The position numbers and the translations under genes are program-made. Below are positions 34,447 to 39,685 of a stretch of 39,685 bases of DNA, one piece after another (within the stretch, counting starts at the first letter, position 1; every line of letters begins with the position of its first letter). The notes beneath the pieces are model-generated. The model was given only the letters and a program-made list of their open reading frames with translations, did no database searches and was not told where the DNA came from. The stretch is from Atopobium sp. oral taxon 810 str. F0209 (GTDB lineage Bacteria > Actinomycetota > Coriobacteriia > Coriobacteriales > Atopobiaceae): the NCBI RefSeq assembly GCF_000466405.1, contig NZ_KE952966.1, positions 70,659 to 110,343 of the forward strand. Direction: 5' to 3'.

Positions 34447-35352
34447 ATGTCGCGTCCTGTCGCAGTCGTGCTTGGAATAGTTGGTGTAGCCGTAGTTGGT
34501 GTAGCAGGATTTGCGCTCTATATGGCATCAACCATAGCGCACCCGCAAGGCAACGATCTTAAAGCCGAATGTCAGTGGGAGATTGACCATGGGCTTTGGG
34601 GAGATTTTGATTTGCTTCCTCAAAGCGAATATCAGGTAAAAGGATATGACGGATATGAACTCCACTGCAGTTTTGTGCCTGCAGAACACACCAGCAATAA
34701 GTACGTCATTATTTCCCACGGTTTTCGTTCTAATCGCTATGGTGCAGTGAAATATGTAGCAAGTTACCGCAAGCTCGGCTTTAACTGCATCATCTATGAT
34801 ATTCGCGCACATGGGGAAAATGCCCCAACTACCTGTACGCTTGGCAATCTTGAGTCTGAGGATTTGCTTACCCTCATTCAGGACACACATCAACGCTACG
34901 GCAAAGACATTACCCTTGGCCTGCATGGTGAGTCTATGGGCAGTGCAACAACGCTTTCGGCGTTGGGAAAAAGTCCTGACATAGATTTTGCTGTAGCGGA
35001 TTGCGGTTTTGCTAATTTATACGATCTGCTGCAGGCAGGATACGATCAAGCCCATCTAGGAGCACTGATGCCTGTGGTTGGTGCAGCGCATCGCCTGCGT
35101 TACGGTTATGACTTGCACGATACTAATCCCATAGGAGCGCTTAAAAACAATGAAGTGCCTCTGTGCTTAATTCATGGGTCTGACGACGACCTGATTGCAC
35201 CATCAAATAGCGAAAAATTACGTGATGCTACCAAGGGTTATGTTGAGCTACATCTTGTCGATGGTGCCGGGCACGCAGAGTCTCGAGAGTTTTTGGGTGA
35301 GGATGCTTATACTGAAATCATCGCAACATTTCTCAAGAAGGCGCTGCATTGA
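34447..35352 (+). CDS. Membrane-anchored alpha/beta hydrolase
   Basis: 301 residues. A hydrophobic segment at 5-28 acts as signal or anchor. The hydrolase fold has the oxyanion HGF (91-93), nucleophile elbow GESMGS with S163, acid D247 or D248 in HGSDDDLI, and H276 in DGAGHAES. All three catalytic residues are present. The family resembles serine aminopeptidase-like (YqkD-type) exported esterases; the substrate is unknown. GGAAGAAG lies before ATG 34447. The CMD-cupin gene begins 26 bases after its stop. Confidence 0.8.
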   Translation: MSRPVAVVLGIVGVAVVGVAGFALYMASTIAHPQGNDLKAECQWEIDHGLWGDFDLLPQSEYQVKGYDGYELHCSFVPAEHTSNKYVIISHGFRSNRYGAVKYVASYRKLGFNCIIYDIRAHGENAPTTCTLGNLESEDLLTLIQDTHQRYGKDITLGLHGESMGSATTLSALGKSPDIDFAVADCGFANLYDLLQAGYDQAHLGALMPVVGAAHRLRYGYDLHDTNPIGALKNNEVPLCLIHGSDDDLIAPSNSEKLRDATKGYVELHLVDGAGHAESREFLGEDAYTEIIATFLKKALH

Positions 35353-35378
35353 TCTCAAAATAAAGGCGGGTGTTAGGT

Positions 35379-36143
35379 ATGGCAAAAATTGTACAAACCG
35401 CTGGTAGAGACGCACTAGGAACTTTTGCTCCCGAGTTTGCGCACTTCAACGACGACGTGCTGTTTGGTGAAAATTGGAATAACCCCGATATTGATCTCAA
35501 GACACGCAGCATCATTGTCATTTCGGTTTTTATGGGGCGCGGCTTGGTGGATTCGTCTTTGCGTTATCACCTTGTGACTGCAAAGAAAAATGGTGTGAGC
35601 AAGTCCGAAATTGCAGCGATCATTACGCATGCTGCTTTTTATGCAGGCTGGCCGGTGGCATGGGCAGTATTTAATATGGCCAAAGAAATTTGGACAGATG
35701 AAGAGACGGTTTCTTCTGCCAATCAGGAACTTGCTGAGTATCAAAAAACGATTTTCTTCCCCGTGGGTGGACCCAACGATGCCTATGCTGACTATTTCGA
35801 TGGGCAAAGTTATCTAGCGTCGGTATGTGGTGAGCCATTTCCTATTGCTAATGTGACCTTTGAGCCAGGATGCCGTAACCATTGGCATGTGCATCATGCG
35901 TCAACAGGTGGCGGCCAGCTGCTGATTGCGGTTGGTGGACGTGGTTACTATCAAGAATGGGGCAGACCTGCTCAGCAGATGTTGCCGGGCGATGTGATTG
36001 AGATTCCAGAAGGTGTCAAGCATTGGCATGGCGCAGCACCTGACTCATGGTTTAGTCATCTGGCATTTGAAATCCCTGGTACAGACTCAAGTAATGAGTG
36101 GCTTGAGTCTGTGGCGGACGAAGAGTATTCCAAGCTCGCTTAG
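35379..36143 (+). CDS. Carboxymuconolactone decarboxylase-like and cupin fusion
   Basis: 254 residues. Residues 1-110 are a CMD/AhpD-like domain (AAIITHAAFYAGWPVAWAVF), without the CxxC of peroxidase-type AhpD. Residues about 125-245 are a cupin domain with a metal site: GCRNHWHVHHA for the first motif and PGDVIEIPEGVKHWHG for the second. Such fusions occur in many anaerobes and are often annotated only by domain. A redox or aromatic-acid role is possible but unproven. ATG 35379 is preferred over the in-frame GTG at 35370. Its stop overlaps the convergent CutC gene stop. Confidence 0.8.
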   Translation: MAKIVQTAGRDALGTFAPEFAHFNDDVLFGENWNNPDIDLKTRSIIVISVFMGRGLVDSSLRYHLVTAKKNGVSKSEIAAIITHAAFYAGWPVAWAVFNMAKEIWTDEETVSSANQELAEYQKTIFFPVGGPNDAYADYFDGQSYLASVCGEPFPIANVTFEPGCRNHWHVHHASTGGGQLLIAVGGRGYYQEWGRPAQQMLPGDVIEIPEGVKHWHGAAPDSWFSHLAFEIPGTDSSNEWLESVADEEYSKLA

Positions 36144-36895
36144 ACTTCAGCATGATGCACGGCATAAGTGAGCGCTTGAACACGCTCCTTGCTTACGCAG
36201 TCGTAGGCGCAGGATAGGTCATCCTCAAGATAGGCATAACTGACCCCATTACAGGTAGTAGTGGGGTCTTTTTTGTAGTCTCGGCAGGAAGCATGTACTT
36301 GGCAAACGCCAGTTTTGTTAATGAGATCACAGACATTTTGTGCATTGATGCCAGCGCCAGCAAGGATTTGAATACGCCCTGCTGCTTGTTTTTGCAGCTG
36401 AGCAATGAGCGTTGCTCCCGCATGTGCGCTTGGCTTCTGACCACTCGTGAGAATACGGTCTACTCCGCAATCAACAAGTGTCTCAAGTGCGGCTTTGGGG
36501 TCAGGCGTCACGTCAAAAGCACGGTGAAACACGGCTTCTTTGGCTGCTGAATGTGCAAGTTCGACCATCATACGTGTTTGATCAACGTTAATGGTGGCAT
36601 CGGGATTAAGAAAACCAAAAGCAATACCATCTGCTCCCGCATCTATGAGTGCTGAAGCATCGGCGAGCATAACCTCGACTTCGTGGGAAGAGTAACAAAA
36701 ACCTGCCCCGCGTGGGCGCAGCATTGCGATAATGGGAATATCAAGGACAGAGCGCGCAAGACGCAGCGTGCCCAAGCTGGGCGTAAGACCTCCCAGCCAC
36801 AAGGCAGAGTTGAGTTCTACGCGGTCGGCACCTGCATCCCGGGCGTTTAAGCAGTCTTCGTAGCTTCCAGCGCATATCTCGACTGTTGTAGGCAT
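36140..36895 (-). CDS. cutC: CutC-family protein
   Basis: 251 residues starting MPTTVEICAGSYEDCLNAR and containing GADRVELNSALWLGGLTPS, the CutC hallmark. IAMLRPRGAGFCYSS and EAVFHRAFDV add to it. The fold is a TIM barrel. CutC was named for copper handling in E. coli, but that role is disputed and the true reaction is unknown. ATG 36895 is chosen with AGGAG six to seven bases upstream, rather than the more upstream 36928. The stop overlaps the convergent CMD-cupin stop by four bases. Confidence 0.88.
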   Translation of the reverse strand: MPTTVEICAGSYEDCLNARDAGADRVELNSALWLGGLTPSLGTLRLARSVLDIPIIAMLRPRGAGFCYSSHEVEVMLADASALIDAGADGIAFGFLNPDATINVDQTRMMVELAHSAAKEAVFHRAFDVTPDPKAALETLVDCGVDRILTSGQKPSAHAGATLIAQLQKQAAGRIQILAGAGINAQNVCDLINKTGVCQVHASCRDYKKDPTTTCNGVSYAYLEDDLSCAYDCVSKERVQALTYAVHHAEV

Positions 36896-37020
36896 TGCTT
36901 CTCCTGGTTTTGCTTCAAAACTCTCCAAAACTATTCCTTAGTTTTTATCAACTGCAACAATCTTACATGTGATAAATCTTACATGCAGCAAGTCTGCGTC
37001 TGCATCTAGGTAGTTAAAAC

Positions 37021-37083
37021 TTTTAGCCCCGAGGAGTTGTTTTTGTTCGCATTCCGAATAAAAACGCGTCCACGGGGCTAAAA
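37021..37083 (-). terminator. Two-tier hairpin, probable terminator of the SDR gene
   Basis: An outer perfect stem TTTTAGCCCCG (37021-37031) / CGGGGCTAAAA (37073-37083) encloses an inner stem GTTTTTGTTCG / CGAATAAAAAC with one mismatch. On the minus strand the structure is followed by AGTTTT. It is about 145 bases past the SDR stop, and its size suggests a structured RNA is also possible. Confidence 0.55.
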
Positions 37084-37125
37084 AGTTGAACCATTGGCCG
37101 TTTTGTGACCTGAATATGAGCGCTT

Positions 37126-37166
37126 GGTACAACTGTCGCATTCAATCGGTACAACTGCATTCAATC
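37126..37166. repeat. Tandem near-repeat next to a palindrome
   Basis: GGTACAACTGTCGCATTCAA (from 37126) is repeated from 37148 with a TCG deletion (GGTACAACTGCATTCAATC). A perfect palindrome TGTATGTA-C-TACATACA lies at 37192-37208. No gene lies in 36896-37227. Confidence 0.5.
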
Positions 37167-37227
37167 GTGGATGACCAACCGCGACATATGATGTATGTAC
37201 TACATACAAATGTAGACAAGCAAAACT

Positions 37228-38010
37228 TTAGTGAGCAGGAACAATAGCATCCAAGTTGAAGCCCATACCTGTAGTGTGAGCGGTGATATCAGAAGACATT
37301 ACCAAGACTGCATTTGCAACTTCCTCAGGAGTGGCGTAACGCTTGTCAAGAGCGGTGCCCGCAAACATTGCCATGGCCTCTTCGTGAGTCATGGTGTCGC
37401 CCACAGCGTCATGCTCGATGCGGCGCATCATGTCGGTGTCAACGGGGCCGGGGCAGATGTAATTGCAGGTGATACCCTCAGGCATAAGCTCCTGAGCAAT
37501 GCATTTTGTGAGGCCAGCAACGGCATACTTGGAGGAGACGTAGGCTCCCATCAAGGCAGTCGGAGTATAAGAGCCAGCAGAGGCAAGTACCACAATGGAG
37601 CCGTGCTTCTTTTCCTGCAGGGTAGGAGCCGCGTACTTCATGAGCCACATGGGGCTATAAACGTTGAGTGTATAAACCTTTGCAAACTCTTCGGTGCTTT
37701 GAGCGGCGATAGGGGACATCTTGCCCTCATAGCCAGCGTTAGCAATGACGATATCGATGGTGCCAAATGCCTCCTTTGCGCCATCCACAAAGGCTTTAAC
37801 CTGCTCTTCTTTGGTAGCATCGCAGACAAATCCGCGCACATGATCTTCATCGATACCAAGGGTGGGAATTAGTTTGTCCAGCTTTTCTTGACGGGTAGAT
37901 GAAATAGCAAGTTTCGCGCCCTCAGCAGCAAAAGCACGAGCGATTGCAGAGCCGATACCGCCGGTTGCGCCGGTAAGAATAACGACTTTGTCCTTGAGAT
38001 TGAGATCCAT
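37228..38010 (-). CDS. Short-chain dehydrogenase/reductase
   Basis: 260 residues of the classical SDR type. Nucleotide motif TGATGGIG (13-20), NAG (91-93), and the catalytic S144 or S147, Y157 and K161 are all present. ATG 38010 has AAGGGG seven bases upstream. It is a single gene with no partner that fixes its substrate. It probably reduces or oxidises a small hydroxy/keto compound with NAD(P), in the cytoplasm. Confidence 0.85.
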   Translation of the reverse strand: MDLNLKDKVVILTGATGGIGSAIARAFAAEGAKLAISSTRQEKLDKLIPTLGIDEDHVRGFVCDATKEEQVKAFVDGAKEAFGTIDIVIANAGYEGKMSPIAAQSTEEFAKVYTLNVYSPMWLMKYAAPTLQEKKHGSIVVLASAGSYTPTALMGAYVSSKYAVAGLTKCIAQELMPEGITCNYICPGPVDTDMMRRIEHDAVGDTMTHEEAMAMFAGTALDKRYATPEEVANAVLVMSSDITAHTTGMGFNLDAIVPAH

Positions 38011-38179
38011 GAGACCCCTTCCATAGAAGTTGTATGAGCCTTAATTGGCCCTTGTTAAGTACAGGTTTGGCGGAAATTGATGAGTTTTATTTTTTTGTTC
38101 TGTCATATTGATGGCATATTTTGAGCTCTTAGGCGCTGGGAGTAAAACTATTTTCTCTGCTATGTCCTTTAAGTTGTAA

Positions 38180-38227
38180 CAACTATATATAGTGGTTTGG
38201 TTTCGTATATGCTCCTAAATATTGCGT
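38180..38227 (+). promoter_or_regulatory. Two NrdR-like boxes
   Basis: CAACTATATATAGTGG (38180-38195) matches the NrdR box ACAC-TATATATA-GTGT at 13 of 16 positions. A weaker match, CTCCTAAATATTGCGT, begins 32 bases later (38212-38227). Paired boxes about three helical turns apart are typical of NrdR-controlled ribonucleotide reductase genes. They precede the truncated reductase gene at 38326. Confidence 0.7.
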
Positions 38228-38235
38228 ATGCTGGC

Positions 38236-38262
38236 TTGAAAAGCAGAGAGCTATGGTATTGT
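38236..38262 (+). promoter_or_regulatory. Candidate promoter of the reductase gene
   Basis: TTGAAA (38236-38241), a 15-base spacer and an extended -10 TGGTATTGT (-10 at 38257-38262). The NrdR-like boxes lie just upstream. Confidence 0.5.
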
Positions 38263-38325
38263 AGTCACCGTTATTTTTTGGCCTAATCGGGGCAGATATG
38301 CTCCGTTTTGTAGCATGGGGGATAC

Positions 38326-38865
38326 ATGCAAATCATCAAACGCAATGGCTCGCAAGAGGAGTATGACTCATCCAAAATTGCGCGTGCAATAAAGAAATCC
38401 TTTGCAGCAACTTCGACCAAGCTCGCAGAAGATGAGATTGCCAAACTCGTCTCACAGATTGAGAGACGCATGGCAGAAGAAAATGCTACAAGTGTTGAGC
38501 ACATCCAAGACCTCGTAGAAGAAGTGCTGATGCGTGAGGGATATTTTGCGCAGGCAAAGTCCTACATTTTGTATCGATCACGCCGTACGGAACTTCGTCA
38601 GCAGCGCCAGGAAATCGCTGGATTGGTGGGCGATGAGGGTATTGACGCGCTTATATTGCGTATGCAGCACGATTTTCTGGATGAGCAGTACTCGACCTCT
38701 GCTTTGCTTAATCGTTTCAGAGGATTTCTTACAGAAGATATGGCTTATCAACAGCGTCTTGAGGCGCTGGTGCGTGCGGCTGTAGAGTTGACAAGCAAAG
38801 AAGCACCCAAGCTCAGAAACGATGCAATCCTCTCTAGAAGTGCAGCATCGGTCACCTTGCTCTGA
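38326..38865 (+). pseudogene. Truncated class I ribonucleotide reductase large subunit (ATP-cone end)
   Basis: Residues 1-90 (MQIIKRNGSQEEYDSSKIARAI...) are an ATP-cone. Residues 105-162 continue as the start of the class I reductase large subunit (LLNRFRGFLTEDM, then LVRAAVELTSKEAPK). After about 38811 the reading frame continues in unrelated DNA and stops after 17 more codons. A full protein would need roughly 550-700 more residues, including all catalytic cysteines, so this copy cannot reduce ribonucleotides. GGGGGAT precedes ATG 38326. Promoter and NrdR boxes are intact. The product, if made, would be an isolated ATP-cone. Confidence 0.82.
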
Positions 38866-39310
38866 CCCTGGATTCTATCTCTGTTAAGAATGTCTCTTGT
38901 CACTACTGCATCATAAAGACTTAAGAAATATGCAGAATGAGCTTGTTTTGTCGTAGCCAAAGATGCAATGGTAGGCATGCCGCCGTACGTTAAATAACGC
39001 TCAAGAACATCATCAAACAAGATGGGCTGTCCGCATGGTGTTTATGGCGGTCTGCTATCCCTCAATCCGCTGGGGGCTCATCAATGAAGATGTAGGTTTT
39101 GCTCTCTAGTTGGATCCTATCTCTAAAGTAGGTATATAGCTCATCCTCTGTCGCCGCTGAGCATGTCTTGCTTTCCAGATTGAGAGAAACGAGGGCGGCT
39201 GGCGCAATGCCTTCCGAGCCGAGTTTATCCTGTACCAATCTGAGCAGACTTGACTTTCCACAGCGTCGGATACCAGTAACTACTTTGATGAGGTCCGTAT
39301 CGCGAAACAT
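38812..39310 (-). pseudogene. Broken AAA/DUF4143 ATPase
   Basis: The N-terminal piece (39310-39062) has Walker A GIRRCGKSS and Walker B YIFIDE, then stops shortly after. A second piece in a different frame, ILFDDVLERYLTYGGMPTIA and on to LLERIASFL, covers the middle of the same family (about 39020-38812). The stretch that normally links them, about 100 residues, is missing. The N-terminal leader and the C-terminal DUF4143 half are also gone, the latter at the junction with the reductase fragment. Such ATPases are common in Coriobacteriia, in many copies. Not functional. Confidence 0.8.
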
Positions 39311-39462
39311 GATCTAAAGGAGTGCAGTCATAGAGTATTCTGCGTCAAAGATGCTCCTTGGCAGTGTATTATACGTCACTACGTGCGCGAACTTGTCCTG
39401 CTGCGCCCTCTTGGAATGAGATGGCAATGTATCGTTTTGCAGTGGGGCAACGGACCTCTTCT

Positions 39463-39685
39463 GACCCCTCTTCGCTCTGAGAGTCGATGTGCGCCATTTT
39501 AGGATGATATTGAATAAAATATTTATACTTGAAATATAGACACAGCTCTTCTACCGTCAAGTTTGTGAACCTTACAAGATGCGACAAAACACGGGAAAAT
39601 AGCTGCCTTTCAAAATAGGTCTTCTACCAGCAGAAATGCTGCAGTACAAAAACGGGGCAATGGCGCATATCGGCCCTCAGAGCGA
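39463..39685. mobile_element. Copy C of the inverted-repeat element, running off the window
   Basis: Left arm 39463-39499 (beginning GACCCCTCTTCGCTCTGAGA) and right arm from 39659 match copy B with a few substitutions. The interior is similar in length (159 against 158 bases) and shares several blocks, but differs more than the arms do. The last ten or so bases fall outside the window. The stretch 39311-39462 to its left has no gene. Confidence 0.75.

Noticed and set aside
37231-37872. 213-codon plus-strand frame
   Set aside because: Antisense to the well-supported SDR gene, which has all catalytic motifs.
39369-39587. 72-codon minus-strand frame over repeat copy C
   Set aside because: Derived from the repeat arm (MAHIDSQSEEGSEE), not conserved in copy B.

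Overview
The window looks like chromosome from a moderate-GC actinobacterium of the class Coriobacteriia, most likely Atopobiaceae (Atopobium/Lancefieldella/Olsenella type). This rests on recalled protein resemblance and gene mix, not on a search: paired ABC exporters, a DUF47-PiT phosphate module, lantibiotic-type ABC/two-component modules, an LPQTG surface protein, and alcohol and glycerol dehydrogenases. No rRNA, tRNA, CRISPR array or complete insertion sequence was seen.

Layout. 1-1669: the right end of a short dispersed repeat, a frameshifted membrane gene and an unknown membrane protein. 1958-6975: a lantibiotic/cationic-peptide type module made of an ABC ATPase, two ABC-2 permeases and a YxeA-like protein, divergent from an OmpR-type regulator and its histidine kinase. 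7054-8718: zinc-ribbon membrane protein. 8719-9681: no gene, but a complete 232-bp copy of the repeat. 9682-13564: DUF47 protein, PiT phosphate transporter and a response regulator, followed by the wreck of a Bce-type module (kinase start joined out of frame to the last two thirds of a permease, ATPase gene missing). 13684-18438: DegV and ABC exporter pair 1. 18723-23459: LPQTG protein, CobW GTPase, NADP-type secondary alcohol dehydrogenase and glycerol dehydrogenase. 23543-25178: HipBA with three operator-like palindromes. 25518-26729: SPFH protein and a small Arc-like protein. 26953-29442: degenerate 30-bp repeats, a DUF1835-like protein, a small secreted protein and a VanZ-like protein. 29546-34336: AraC regulator divergent from ABC exporter pair 2. 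34447-38010: alpha/beta hydrolase, CMD-cupin fusion, CutC and an SDR. 38180-39685: NrdR-like boxes and promoter in front of a truncated class I ribonucleotide reductase gene, joined tail to tail to a broken AAA/DUF4143 ATPase, then another copy of the repeat running off the window.

The main functional theme is transport and envelope defence: two heterodimeric ABC exporters, one intact and one decayed antimicrobial-peptide sensing/export module, phosphate uptake, and a VanZ-like protein. A second theme is genome decay. At least four loci are broken (73-981, 11968-13564, 38326-38865, 38812-39310). Three repeat copies (1-36, 9175-9406, 39463-39685) lie close to some of these, and the first and last form the two ends of the window.

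The most notable observations are the dispersed 37-bp-inverted-repeat element, the HipB operator triad, the NrdR boxes left in front of a truncated reductase gene, the internal-deletion scar in the Bce-type operon, and an inverted repeat on the -10 of ABC pair 1.
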